Notes under the pieces: model-generated
Told to the model about the DNA's origin: nothing
Seen by the model: the letters and a program-made list of their open reading frames with translations, nothing else
Databases searched by the model: none
Shown: one piece after another, positions 1-7,356 of the stretch
Position numbering within the stretch: position 1 is the stretch's first letter
How the letters are laid out: each line of letters starts with the position of its first letter
Assembly (NCBI RefSeq): GCF_003963535.1
Contig: NZ_CP034539.1
Span: 6,014,001 to 6,078,000 of the forward strand
Direction: 5' to 3'
Length of the DNA stretch: 64,000 bases
From: Streptomyces cyaneochromogenes
Lineage (GTDB): Bacteria > Actinomycetota > Actinomycetes > Streptomycetales > Streptomycetaceae
Position numbers and translations under genes: made by a program

Positions 1-1001
1 CGCAGCCCGTGGCGGGAGGAGAGCAGGTAGGCGGCCTCCAGTGGGTCACCGCGCCCCACCGGGTTCGATACGTCCCTCAGAGCGCCGCTCCCGGCCGCGA
101 CCCGTACGCCGGCGGAGCGCAGCAGCCGAACGGGCGCCGTGGCCCGGCGTTCCACGCCCCCGCAGCCGCCCTGCGGCAGACACACCACCGTCACCCCGGC
201 CGCAGCGAGCTGGTCGGCGGCACGGGATGCCACCTGAGCGGGCAGGCGCCCCAGGGCGCCGCACGGCCCGAGCGTCACGCCGGGGCGCAGCCCGCCGGCC
301 ATCGCGGCGAGGCGGGCCAGGCGGGCCGGGTCGGTGGCATCGGTGTGCAGGTCGACGGGGCAGCCCTGCTCCGAGGCGACCTCCAGGACCGCCTCCACGT
401 AACCCGTCGGATCCGGGTCCAGGTCGGGACAGCCGCCGACCACCGAGGCACCCATCTTCACCGCGTCCCGCAGCATCGCGAGCCCGTCGGCGCCGGCCAC
501 GCCCGTCAGCAGCCGTGGCATCGCCACCGTCGTCAACTCGGTGAGCCCGCGCAGCGATCGCCGTGCCTGCAGTACGGCGGCCAGTGCGCCCAGACCCTGG
601 ACGTCGCCCACGCGCACGTGTGCCCGCAGCGCGGTCGCCCCGTGCCCGAGCTGGAGCAGGGCGGCCTCGGTGGCCCGGCGCTGCACGTCATGGGAGTCGT
701 ACGAGACCGGCCCGCCCGCGTCGGCGGAGAGAGCGGTGTCGCCGTGGGCGTGCGGTTCGGCCGGGGCCGGCAGAAGCAGATAGCCGCTGAGGTCCACCCG
801 CGCGCCGCACGCGCGCGTGCCGTCCCCCGCCAGGCTCCCGGCCGTGCCGACCGCCTCGATGCGTCCGCCGACCAGCCGTACGTCCACGGTCCGGCCGTCG
901 GTGAGCCGCGCCCCGCAGAGCAGGAGTGCGGCCGGGTCGGCCGGTCCGGACGAGCCCGACGAGGACGACGAGTGGGGTGGCTGGGGCTGGCTGTCGGGCA
1001 T
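1..1001 (-). CDS. Amidohydrolase family protein, cytosine-deaminase-like (3' end outside window)
   Basis: This reading frame runs off the left edge, so the C-terminus is missing; about 333 codons are visible. The ATG at 1001 starts a protein with a low-complexity Ser/Pro/Gln N-terminus, followed by an amidohydrolase composite domain. An HxH metal-binding pair lies in EPHAHGD near residue 85. Further on are a second metal-site candidate in PVDLHTDA and the segment GSGALRDVSNPVGRGDPLE, which resembles the substrate/metal region of cytosine deaminase and related aminohydrolases. The likely reaction is hydrolytic deamination of a cyclic amine substrate in the cytoplasm; the substrate cannot be fixed from sequence. 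It is transcribed away from the tRNA-Thr/tRNA-Met/rpmG block. Confidence 0.75.
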   Translation of the reverse strand, partial: MPDSQPQPPHSSSSSGSSGPADPAALLLCGARLTDGRTVDVRLVGGRIEAVGTAGSLAGDGTRACGARVDLSGYLLLPAPAEPHAHGDTALSADAGGPVSYDSHDVQRRATEAALLQLGHGATALRAHVRVGDVQGLGALAAVLQARRSLRGLTELTTVAMPRLLTGVAGADGLAMLRDAVKMGASVVGGCPDLDPDPTGYVEAVLEVASEQGCPVDLHTDATDPARLARLAAMAGGLRPGVTLGPCGALGRLPAQVASRAADQLAAAGVTVVCLPQGGCGGVERRATAPVRLLRSAGVRVAAGSGALRDVSNPVGRGDPLEAAYLLSSRHGL

Positions 1002-1289
1002 CGCGTTCCAGAGGCTCGGGGCTGCGTGCCGGGGCTGCGGCGGCCGGCGCCGGGGAACTGCGCCGGACCACGCAAGATCACGCAGAGTGAGACGAGCCTA
1101 GGGTGGCGATCCGGCCCTGGCGCGCAGGAGCGCAATAGTCGTACCGGTGTGGCCCGTCGCGGAGGAGCCCTCCTCGCGGTGCCGCAGTGGCCTGCGAGGC
1201 GTCTGTGCGGTCAGCTGATCAGCCGCAGAGAGGGGCCGGGAAACGGATTTGGGTGAACGGCAGCCGAGCGTGTAATGTCTTCATCGCTC
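1002..1289. promoter_or_regulatory. Intergenic region with probable tRNA promoter
   Basis: This divergent gap separates the minus-strand amidohydrolase from the plus-strand tRNA genes. A -10-like TAATGT lies at 1273-1278, twelve bases before the tRNA-Thr 5' end, consistent with a short-leader tRNA promoter. No convincing open frame was seen in the rest. Confidence 0.4.
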
Positions 1290-1362
1290 GCCCCAATAGC
1301 TCAGTCGGCAGAGCGTCTCCATGGTAAGGAGAAGGTCTACGGTTCGATTCCGTATTGGGGCT
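1290..1362 (+). tRNA. tRNA-Thr (GGT)
   Basis: A 73-base cloverleaf. The acceptor arms GCCCCAA (1290-1296) and TTGGGGC (1355-1361) pair perfectly. The anticodon stem TCTCC/GGAGA encloses loop ATGGTAA, giving anticodon GGT. The T loop GGTTCGATTCC is canonical. The 3' CCA is not encoded, as is common in Streptomyces. Confidence 0.95.
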
Positions 1363-1408
1363 CTGGTGTGAAGAGATCCCGTCGCGAGACGGGGTCCGAT
1401 CACATCAC

Positions 1409-1481
1409 AGCGGTGTAGCTCAGTCGGTAGAGCAAGCGGCTCATAATCGCTGTGTCACCGGTTCAAGTCCGGTCACCGCTA
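1409..1481 (+). tRNA. tRNA-Met (CAT)
   Basis: A 73-base cloverleaf with acceptor AGCGGTG/CACCGCT fully paired. Anticodon stem AGCGG/TCGCT closes loop CTCATAA, giving anticodon CAT. The paired first acceptor base and the lack of three consecutive G:C pairs in the anticodon stem point to an elongator rather than an initiator. It lies 46 bases after tRNA-Thr and 89 bases before rpmG, so the three may be co-transcribed. Confidence 0.93.
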
Positions 1482-1570
1482 CTGACAGTAGCCGATTGCG
1501 GGGTCGGTCCTTCGATCGGCTACTCTTTCTTGCGTTAAATCAATCTATCCGTTCGTCAAGGAGCACTCAC

Positions 1571-1735
1571 GTGGCTGCCACCGACGTCCGCCCGAAGATC
1601 ACGCTGGCCTGCGTGGAGTGCAAGGAGCGGAACTACATCACCAAGAAGAACCGGCGTAACAACCCGGACCGTCTTGAGATGAAGAAGCACTGCCCGCGTT
1701 GCAACGCGCACACCGCGCACCGCGAGACGCGATAA
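1571..1735 (+). CDS. rpmG: 50S ribosomal protein L33, zinc-binding (C+) form
   Basis: A 54-residue protein starting at GTG, with an AAGGAG ribosome binding site eight bases upstream. It contains two CxxC pairs, CVEC near residue 14 and CPRC near residue 41, so this is the zinc-ribbon C+ form of L33. Streptomyces usually carry additional zinc-independent C- paralogues elsewhere under Zur control; this is the housekeeping type. It is followed by a strong terminator and then the HadAB-like pair, an order also found in mycobacteria. Confidence 0.97.
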   Translation: MAATDVRPKITLACVECKERNYITKKNRRNNPDRLEMKKHCPRCNAHTAHRETR

Positions 1736-1748
1736 ATCAGGCTCGTAC

Positions 1749-1782
1749 GCGAGGCCGCCCCCCGATGACGGGGGCGGCCTCG
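1749..1782 (+). terminator. Rho-independent-type terminator after rpmG
   Basis: A long GC-rich inverted repeat, GCGAGGCCGCCCCC paired with GGGGGCGGCCTCGC around a short loop, lies 14 bases after the rpmG stop codon and is followed by a T-rich stretch (GTCGTTTC). Confidence 0.8.
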
Positions 1783-1871
1783 CGTCGTTTCAGGCCCGGT
1801 TACCGGTCGGTTCCGGCCGACCGCGGGCCACTCAGAGCAGACATCAGGCAGACAGCAGGAGGTGCCGAGCC

Positions 1872-2336
1872 ATGGCGCTCGACCAGTCCTTCGTGGGGCG
1901 GAGCTACCCGCCCACCGACCCTTACGAGGTGGGCCGGGAGAAGATCCGGGAGTTCGCGCAGGCGGTGGGGGACACCAACCCGGCGTACACGGACCCGGAG
2001 GCCGCCAAGGCGCTCGGCCACTCCGATGTGATCGCCCCGCCAACCTTCGTGTTCGCGATCACCTTCAAGGCCGCGGGACAGGTCACCACCGACCCCCAGC
2101 TGGGCCTGGACTACAGCCGAGTGGTGCACGGCGACCAGAAGTTCGCCTACACCCGCCCGGTGCGCGCCGGCGACCGGCTGACGGTCACCTCGACCATCGA
2201 GGCCATCAAGTCCATGGCGGGCAATGAGATCCTGGACATCCGCGGCGAGGTCCACGACGAGGCGGGGGAGCACGTTGTGACCGCCTGGACGAAGCTCGTC
2301 GCCCGTGGGGCGGACGCCGCCGAAGGGGAGGCCTGA
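1872..2336 (+). CDS. hadA: HadA-like MaoC/hot-dog N-terminal dehydratase subunit
   Basis: A 154-residue hot-dog fold protein of the MaoC dehydratase N-terminal family. AVGDTNPAYTD (about residues 32-42) occupies the place of the hydratase-2 motif but lacks the catalytic His, as expected of the non-catalytic, chain-binding subunit of a heterodimeric (3R)-hydroxyacyl-ACP dehydratase. The ATG has a GCAGGAGG binding site. The next gene starts five bases after the stop. In Mycobacterium tuberculosis the orthologous pair hadAB also lies directly downstream of rpmG and upstream of secE-nusG, which supports the assignment. The inferred role is the dehydration step of type II fatty acid synthesis; Streptomyces has no typical FabZ. 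Confidence 0.8.
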   Translation: MALDQSFVGRSYPPTDPYEVGREKIREFAQAVGDTNPAYTDPEAAKALGHSDVIAPPTFVFAITFKAAGQVTTDPQLGLDYSRVVHGDQKFAYTRPVRAGDRLTVTSTIEAIKSMAGNEILDIRGEVHDEAGEHVVTAWTKLVARGADAAEGEA

Positions 2337-2341
2337 GACCG

Positions 2342-2770
2342 ATGACGGCGAAGATCGCGTACGGCGACATCGAGGTCGGCACCGAACTGCCCGCCCAGAC
2401 CTTCCCCGTGACCCGCGCCACGCTCGTCCAGTACGCGGGCGCCTCCGGTGACTTCAATCCGATCCACTGGAACGAGAAGTTCGCCAAGGAGGTCGGGCTG
2501 CCGGACGTCATCGCGCACGGCATGTTCACCATGGCCGAGGCGATCCGTGTGGTCACGGACTGGACCGGCGACCCGGCCGCGGTCGTCGAGTACGGCGTCC
2601 GCTTCACCAAGCCCGTCGTCGTGCCGAACGACGACGAGGGCGCCACGATCGAGGTGAGCGGCAAGGTCGCGGCCAAGCTCGACGACAACCGGGTCCGCGT
2701 GGACCTGACCGTGAAGAGCGCCGGGCAGAAGGTGCTCGGGATGTCGCGGGCGGTCGTACGACTGGCGTGA
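2342..2770 (+). CDS. hadB: HadB-like MaoC dehydratase, catalytic subunit
   Basis: A 142-residue single hot-dog MaoC protein. It carries a full hydratase-2 signature, with GASGDFNPIHWNEKFA giving catalytic Asp37 and His42, followed by DVIAHGMFTMA. It is translationally close to hadA (five-base gap), so the two are expected to form a heterodimer in which this subunit holds the active site. Function is inferred from family and mycobacterial synteny: dehydration of (3R)-hydroxyacyl-ACP in fatty acid elongation. Confidence 0.83.
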   Translation: MTAKIAYGDIEVGTELPAQTFPVTRATLVQYAGASGDFNPIHWNEKFAKEVGLPDVIAHGMFTMAEAIRVVTDWTGDPAAVVEYGVRFTKPVVVPNDDEGATIEVSGKVAAKLDDNRVRVDLTVKSAGQKVLGMSRAVVRLA

Positions 2771-2793
2771 CCGGCACACGCGCGTGCCGCGAG

Positions 2794-2828
2794 GTAAGGG
2801 GCGTCCTCCATGGTGGGGCGCCCCTTAC
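2794..2828 (+). terminator. Terminator after hadB
   Basis: GTAAGGGGCG (2794-2803) and CGCCCCTTAC (2819-2828) form a perfect 10-bp stem beginning 24 bases after the hadB stop. Confidence 0.75.
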
Positions 2829-2868
2829 ATGTTCCTGCTGCTCACATTCCCCCTGCCGGCCCTTGCCT

Positions 2869-2890
2869 AGTTAGTGATTGAGTACTAACT
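2869..2890. promoter_or_regulatory. Operator-like palindrome upstream of tetR
   Basis: AGTTAGT (2869-2875) and ACTAACT (2884-2890) are a perfect inverted repeat eight bases apart, ending nine bases before the chosen tetR start. A closely related sequence precedes the exporter gene at 3506, so this is the likely autoregulatory site of the TetR protein. Confidence 0.65.
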
Positions 2891-2898
2891 TAGTCCAC

Positions 2899-3462
2899 AT
2901 GGCCAGGATGAGCGCAGAAGAGAGGCGCGAGAGCGTCATCCGCGCGGCGACGACCGAGTTCGCCCGTGGCGGCTACTACGGCACATCGACCGAGGCGATC
3001 GCCAAGCGGGTCGGCGTCTCGCAGCCGTATCTCTTCCGGCTCTTCCCGGGCAAGAAGGCGATCTTTCTCGCGGCTGCCGAGCGCTGCGCGGAGGACACCA
3101 TCCGGATGTTCGCGGAGGCCTCCGAGGGGCTGGAGGGCGAAGAGGCCCTGCATGCCATGGGCGACGCGTACCGGAAGGTCGTCTCTGAGCAGCCCGAGCG
3201 GCTGATGATGCAGATGCAGATGTACGTCGCCGTGGCGGCTGCCGAGCAGCAGGGTGATCACGAGTTCGGTGAGACGGTGCGCGCCGGCTGGACGCGGCTG
3301 TGGGACTCCGTTCACCTGTCACTGGGGGCGGACGTCGACGAGACGACGAGCTTCATGGCGTACGGCATGCTGATCAACTGCCTGGTGGCCATGGGCTTCC
3401 CGCCCGAGCACCGGGTCTGGGCGGGCATGAACTCGTCGGAGCGGACTGAAGAGCGGTCGTAG
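2899..3462 (+). CDS. TetR/AcrR family transcriptional regulator
   Basis: A 187-residue regulator. The N-terminal helix-turn-helix spans roughly residues 5-52 (RESVIRAATTEFARGGYYGT, then TEAIAKRVGVSQPYLFRLFP), followed by a helical ligand-binding domain. I chose the ATG at 2899 because an upstream in-frame TTG at 2878 would put the palindrome inside the coding region and add a rare TTA codon. The gene is followed by a DHA2 exporter in the same direction; both have the same operator-like heptamer upstream, so it probably represses itself and the exporter until a ligand binds. Confidence 0.85.
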   Translation: MARMSAEERRESVIRAATTEFARGGYYGTSTEAIAKRVGVSQPYLFRLFPGKKAIFLAAAERCAEDTIRMFAEASEGLEGEEALHAMGDAYRKVVSEQPERLMMQMQMYVAVAAAEQQGDHEFGETVRAGWTRLWDSVHLSLGADVDETTSFMAYGMLINCLVAMGFPPEHRVWAGMNSSERTEERS

Positions 3463-3505
3463 GGGTGGGGGAGACGGGTTCGCCCTGCCCTTTCATGACC
3501 ACGAA

Positions 3506-3526
3506 AGTTAGTGATCGATAACTACT
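3506..3526. promoter_or_regulatory. Operator-like site upstream of the exporter
   Basis: The sequence from 3506 begins with the same ten bases (AGTTAGTGAT) as the tetR site at 2869 and agrees at 16 of 22 positions overall. It lies 36 bases before the exporter ATG. It is likely a second, weaker binding site for the adjacent TetR protein. Confidence 0.55.
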
Positions 3527-3561
3527 CAAAATTTCCGGAACGCATCACCCCTGGGGGAGCG

Positions 3562-5022
3562 ATGTCACACCAGACCGAACAGAACGCGCGGACCGAACGC
3601 CGCGGCGGGGCCGGCTGGGCCCTCGTCATCACCAGCGTCGCCGGGTTCATGGCGGCACTCGACAACCTCGTCGTCACCACCGCACTGCCCTCCATCCGCG
3701 AGGACCTGGGCGGTGCGCTGCACGACCTGGAGTGGACGGTGAGTGCGTACACACTCACCTTCGCCGTCCTGCTGATGATCGGCGCGGCGCTCGGTGACCG
3801 CTTCGGCCGCCGCCGGCTCTTCCTCGTCGGCATCACGATCTTCACCGCCGCGTCCGCCGCCGCGGCCCTGGCGCCCGGCATCGACTCCCTCATCGCCGCC
3901 CGCGCGGTCCAGGGCGCCGGCGCCGCGATCATGATGCCGCTGACGCTGACCCTGCTGACGGCGGCGGTGCCGGCGGCCAAGCGCGGGATGGCGTACGGCA
4001 TCTGGGGTGCCGTCAACGGGCTCGCGATCGCGTCCGGGCCGCTCATCGGCGGCAGTCTCACCGAGCACATCTCCTGGCAGTGGATCTTCTGGCTGAACGT
4101 TCCGCTCGGCCTCGCCCTGCTGCCGCTCGCGCGTCTGCGCCTCGCCGAGTCGTACGGCACCGGCGCCCCGCTCGACTTCCCGGGCACCCTGCTCGCCAGC
4201 GGCGGCCTGTTCGGGATCGTGTACGGCCTGGTGCGCGGGCCCGCCGACGGCTGGACCGGCCCTCTGGTCCTGACCGGCCTGTTCGCCGGAGGCGCGCTGC
4301 TCGTCGGGTTCGTCCTCTACAGCATCCGAGCCAAGAACCCGATGCTGCCGATGCGGCTGTTCCGCTCCCGGGCGTTCTCCGGGATCAACGCCGCGAGCAC
4401 GCTGATGTTCCTCGGCATGTTCGGGTCGATCTTCCTGCTCAGCCAGTACATGCAGGGCGTGCTCGGCTACTCGCCCACCGAGGCGGGGCTGCGGATGCTG
4501 CCGTGGACCGGCATGCCGATGCTCGTCGCGCCGATCGCCGGGATCCTCGCCGACCGCATCGGCGGCCGGCCCGTCGTCGCCACCGGCCTGTTCCTCCAGG
4601 CCGCCGGCCTCGCCTACATGGCGTCCGTGGTCACCGTCGACGTCTCCTACGCCGCCCAGCTGCCGGGTCTGATCATCAGCGGTGTCGGCATGGCCCTGTT
4701 CTTCGCCCCGGCCGCCCATCTGGTCATGTCCAGCGTCCGCGCCTCGGAGCAGGGCATCGCCTCCGGCGCCAACAACGCCCTGCGTGAGGTCGGCGGCGCG
4801 CTCGGTATCGCCGTCATGGCGTCGATCTTCTCCGCGCAGGGCGGCTACGAGACCGGCCAGACCTTCGTCGACGGCCTGCGGCCCGCCCTGGTCACCGGCG
4901 CGGCGGTGGTGGCACTCGCCGGGGTCGCCGCCCTGCTGATCCCGCGCCGACGGCACGACAGCCAGGCCGCGCGGGCGACCGAGCAGCTGCCTGAGCCCGT
5001 GCTGGAAACGGCCTCCCACTGA
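3562..5022 (+). CDS. DHA2 family (EmrB/QacA) MFS drug exporter
   Basis: A 486-residue membrane protein with about 14 predicted transmembrane segments. Characteristic motifs are LDNLVVTTALPSIRE in helix 1 (the D1 motif of the DHA2 family) and GDRFGRRRLFLVG between helices 2 and 3 (MFS motif A). The ATG at 3562 follows CTGGGGGAGCG; an in-frame GTG at 3511 lies inside the operator-like site and is rejected. It probably uses the proton gradient to expel hydrophobic compounds. The adjacent TetR regulator and shared operator support inducible efflux; the substrate is unknown. Confidence 0.9.
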   Translation: MSHQTEQNARTERRGGAGWALVITSVAGFMAALDNLVVTTALPSIREDLGGALHDLEWTVSAYTLTFAVLLMIGAALGDRFGRRRLFLVGITIFTAASAAAALAPGIDSLIAARAVQGAGAAIMMPLTLTLLTAAVPAAKRGMAYGIWGAVNGLAIASGPLIGGSLTEHISWQWIFWLNVPLGLALLPLARLRLAESYGTGAPLDFPGTLLASGGLFGIVYGLVRGPADGWTGPLVLTGLFAGGALLVGFVLYSIRAKNPMLPMRLFRSRAFSGINAASTLMFLGMFGSIFLLSQYMQGVLGYSPTEAGLRMLPWTGMPMLVAPIAGILADRIGGRPVVATGLFLQAAGLAYMASVVTVDVSYAAQLPGLIISGVGMALFFAPAAHLVMSSVRASEQGIASGANNALREVGGALGIAVMASIFSAQGGYETGQTFVDGLRPALVTGAAVVALAGVAALLIPRRRHDSQAARATEQLPEPVLETASH

Positions 5023-5047
5023 CCACCCCGACCCGTGAGGAGCAGTC

Positions 5048-5428
5048 ATGCCCACTCTTCCCTGGACCGTGCCGAATCCTGCGCCGCAGGGCGCCGAGGT
5101 GCACGTCTTCGCCTCCCGCTTCGAGACCCGCAGCCTCTGGGGAGCGCTCCGCTTCCTCATCCGCACGCCGGGTGTGTGGCGGCAGGTGAGCCGGGCGCCC
5201 GGAGCGTACGGGGCCTCCCTGAAGGCCGAGCCGTTCAAGCGGACCTTCTGGACGCTGTCCGCCTGGGAGTCGCCCGCGGCCCTCAAGGACTTCGCCCGCT
5301 CGGGCACCCACGCCCCCACCTCGCAGGGTCTGTCCGCGCAGATGCGGGACGCGAAGTTCGCCACCTGGCAGGTGTCGAGTGACGACCTCCCGCTCGACTG
5401 GGCGGAGGCGTTCCGTCGGCTGACCTGA
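5048..5428 (+). CDS. DUF3291-like / dimeric alpha-beta barrel protein
   Basis: A 126-residue cytoplasmic protein with no signal or membrane segment. The pattern EVHVFASRFETRSLWGALRF, then FWTLSAWESPAALKDFARSG, resembles the ABM-like ferredoxin-fold proteins grouped in DUF3291. It starts 25 bases after the exporter with a GAGGAG binding site, so it is probably in the same transcript. No enzymatic activity can be assigned; a small monooxygenase-like or binding role is possible. Confidence 0.65.
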   Translation: MPTLPWTVPNPAPQGAEVHVFASRFETRSLWGALRFLIRTPGVWRQVSRAPGAYGASLKAEPFKRTFWTLSAWESPAALKDFARSGTHAPTSQGLSAQMRDAKFATWQVSSDDLPLDWAEAFRRLT

Positions 5429-5454
5429 GCGGCACGCGCGCGTGGTGCGCGCCT

Positions 5455-5487
5455 CAGCCCCGGCACTCCGCATGGGTGCCGGGGCTG
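5455..5487 (+). terminator. Terminator between the efflux operon and murB
   Basis: CAGCCCCGGCAC (5455-5466) pairs with GTGCCGGGGCTG (5476-5487) to give a perfect 12-bp stem with a 9-base loop. It overlaps an upstream in-frame GTG of the murB frame, which argues against that longer murB start. Confidence 0.8.
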
Positions 5488-5501
5488 TCGGTGCCGTCTC
5501 G

Positions 5502-5507
5502 TAGTCT
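5502..5507 (+). promoter_or_regulatory. -10 element of a probable leaderless murB transcript
   Basis: TAGTCT ends seven bases before the GTG at 5515 and there is no ribosome binding site between them. This is the usual layout of leaderless mRNAs in Streptomyces. Confidence 0.5.
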
Positions 5508-5514
5508 TGAGCGC

Positions 5515-6570
5515 GTGCAGGAACTCCACGACGCGCCCCTCGCCCCGTTCACCACCTTCCGGCTGGGCGGCCCCGCCACCCGCCTGGTCACCGCCACCAC
5601 CGACGCCGAGGTGATCGACGTCGTGCGCGAGGCGGACGCCAGTGGGACCCCCCTGCTGCTCATCGGCGGCGGATCGAACCTGGTCATCGGCGACAAGGGC
5701 TTCGAGGGCACCGCCCTCGTCATCGCCACGAAGGGCTTCGAGCTGGACGGCACCACGCTCGAACTGGCCGCCGGCGAGGTGTGGACCGACGCCGTCGCCC
5801 GCACCGTCGAGGCCGGGCTCGCCGGGATCGAGTGCCTCGCCGGAATCCCCGGCTCCGCAGGCGCGACGCCCATCCAGAACGTCGGCGCCTACGGCCAGGA
5901 GGTCTCCTCCACGATCACCGAGGTGATCGCGTACGACCGCGAGTCGGGCCGGACCGTCGTCATCCCGAACGCCGACTGCGCCTTCTCCTACCGCCACAGC
6001 CGCTTCAAGGCCGACCCCGAGCGCTACGTCGTCCTGCGCGTCCGCTTCCGGCTGGAGGACGCCGACGGCCTGTCCGCCCCCATCAAGTACGCCGAGACGG
6101 CCCGCGCCCTCGGAGTCGAAGCCGGCGACCGCGTGCCCCTGGCCGCCGCTCGCGAGACCGTGCTGAAGCTGCGTAGCGGGAAAGGCATGGTCCTCGACCC
6201 CGAGGACCACGACACCTGGTCGGCCGGATCCTTCTTCACCAACCCGATCCTCACCGACGACCAGTTCAGCGCGTTCCACGCGCGCGTGCGCGAACACCTC
6301 GGCGACGGTGTGGAGCCGCCCGCCTACCCGGCGGGGGAGGGCCACACCAAGACCTCCGCGGCCTGGCTCATCGACAAGGCGGGCTTCACCAAGGGGTACG
6401 GCACCGGCCCCGCCCGCATCTCCACCAAGCACACCCTCGCCCTCACCAACCGTGGCGAGGCGTCCACCGAGGACCTCCTCGCGCTCGCCCGCGAGGTCGT
6501 CGCAGGCGTCCGCGAGACCTTCGGCATCACGCTGGTGAACGAGCCGGTGACGGTCGGCGTCAGCCTGTAG
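5515..6570 (+). CDS. murB: UDP-N-acetylenolpyruvoylglucosamine reductase MurB
   Basis: A 351-residue cytoplasmic FAD enzyme that reduces UDP-GlcNAc-enolpyruvate to UDP-MurNAc with NADPH in peptidoglycan precursor synthesis. The FAD-binding half has GGGSNLVIGDKGF and GIPGSAGATPIQNVGAYGQE. SYRHSRFK follows, and SAGSFFTNP carries the serine proton donor. The C-terminal glutamate region follows ISTKHTLALTNRG. It is a type I MurB with the Tyr-loop insert. The start is GTG 5515, not 5476, because the latter lies in the preceding terminator. It is convergent with the next gene. Confidence 0.95.
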   Translation: MQELHDAPLAPFTTFRLGGPATRLVTATTDAEVIDVVREADASGTPLLLIGGGSNLVIGDKGFEGTALVIATKGFELDGTTLELAAGEVWTDAVARTVEAGLAGIECLAGIPGSAGATPIQNVGAYGQEVSSTITEVIAYDRESGRTVVIPNADCAFSYRHSRFKADPERYVVLRVRFRLEDADGLSAPIKYAETARALGVEAGDRVPLAAARETVLKLRSGKGMVLDPEDHDTWSAGSFFTNPILTDDQFSAFHARVREHLGDGVEPPAYPAGEGHTKTSAAWLIDKAGFTKGYGTGPARISTKHTLALTNRGEASTEDLLALAREVVAGVRETFGITLVNEPVTVGVSL

Positions 6571-6607
6571 CGCGGAGCTCGGCAGGGCGCTCAGCAGGTC
6601 AGGGCGC

Positions 6608-7240
6608 TCAGTAGGCCACACCCACGCCCTGCTTAACCGTGGCCCGGTCGCCGAGCGCGGCCAGCATGGCGTGCGCCACGTCGGCGCGCCCCAGGAAGCG
6701 TCCCGCGCGCGGGAAGCCGCCCAGCACCTTCCGGTACGTCCCGGTGAGCGGCCTGTCCTGGAGGCGCGGCGGCCGTACGACCGTCCAGTCCGTGGCGCTG
6801 CGCGCCAGCTCGGCCTCCATCTCCCGCAAGTCGGTGTAGATGTCCTTCAGCACGGCCGAAACGATGCCGCGCACGGTGCGGTCGAGGAAACCGTCGCCCT
6901 CCGGTGCGGGACCGACCGGCGCCGCGCTCACCACGACCAGCCGCCGCACATCCTCGGACTCCACGGCGCCGAGCACCGTACGCGTCAGCCGCGCCGCGAT
7001 CCCGGCGTCCTTGCGGCTGCGCGCCCCGAGCCCCGACAGCACGGCGTCCCGCCCGGCGACGGCGGGGCGCAGGGCCCGCGCGTCCGTCAGGTCAGCGCGG
7101 AACACCTCCAGCCGCTCGCCGGTCACGGTGAACCGCGCCGGATCCCGCACCACTGCCGTGACCTGGTGCCCCGCGTCCAGCGCCTGCCGGACGATCTCCT
7201 GACCGGTGCCTCCGGTGGCACCGAAGACGGTGAGTTTCAT
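6608..7240 (-). CDS. NAD(P)-binding SDR/NmrA-like oxidoreductase
   Basis: A 210-residue Rossmann protein. The N-terminus KLTVFGATGGTGQEIVRQAL contains the GxxGxxG dinucleotide-binding loop, and the remainder matches the atypical SDR 'NAD(P)H-binding' group (YwnB/NmrA-like) rather than a classical SDR with YxxxK. The start at 7240 has GGGAGACC upstream. It is transcribed divergently from a TetR gene across a region with two palindromes, so it is probably the regulated target. The substrate is unknown; a quinone or reactive-electrophile response is one possibility. Confidence 0.8.
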   Translation of the reverse strand: MKLTVFGATGGTGQEIVRQALDAGHQVTAVVRDPARFTVTGERLEVFRADLTDARALRPAVAGRDAVLSGLGARSRKDAGIAARLTRTVLGAVESEDVRRLVVVSAAPVGPAPEGDGFLDRTVRGIVSAVLKDIYTDLREMEAELARSATDWTVVRPPRLQDRPLTGTYRKVLGGFPRAGRFLGRADVAHAMLAALGDRATVKQGVGVAY

Positions 7241-7277
7241 GAGGTCTCCCGTATCTCCCGTTGCAGGGAAGGAAGGT

Positions 7278-7297
7278 GGGTGAGTATTCACTCACCC
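7278..7297. promoter_or_regulatory. Operator palindrome 1 in the SDR/TetR intergenic region
   Basis: GGGTGAGT (7278-7285), spacer ATTC, ACTCACCC (7290-7297) is a perfect 8-bp inverted repeat. It lies 38 bases upstream of the SDR start. Confidence 0.65.
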
Positions 7298-7312
7298 CTC
7301 GTCTCCTCTAGA

Positions 7313-7328
7313 GTGAGTAAGTACTCAC
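7313..7328. promoter_or_regulatory. Operator palindrome 2 in the SDR/TetR intergenic region
   Basis: GTGAGTA (7313-7319) and TACTCAC (7322-7328) form a perfect inverted repeat sharing the GTGAGTA half-site with the palindrome at 7278. The two centres are about 33 bp apart, roughly three helical turns. Confidence 0.65.
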
Positions 7329-7356
7329 CCACCCGTCAAGGGCGATTGGACGTTCC

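Noticed and set aside
9..1256. A 415-codon plus-strand frame at the left edge
   Set aside because: The minus-strand frame over the same bases encodes a recognisable amidohydrolase with HxH and deaminase motifs; the plus frame has none and runs towards the tRNA.
3565..6621. A 1018-codon minus-strand frame across the exporter and murB
   Set aside because: It overlaps three well-supported genes and encodes a compositionally biased product without domains.
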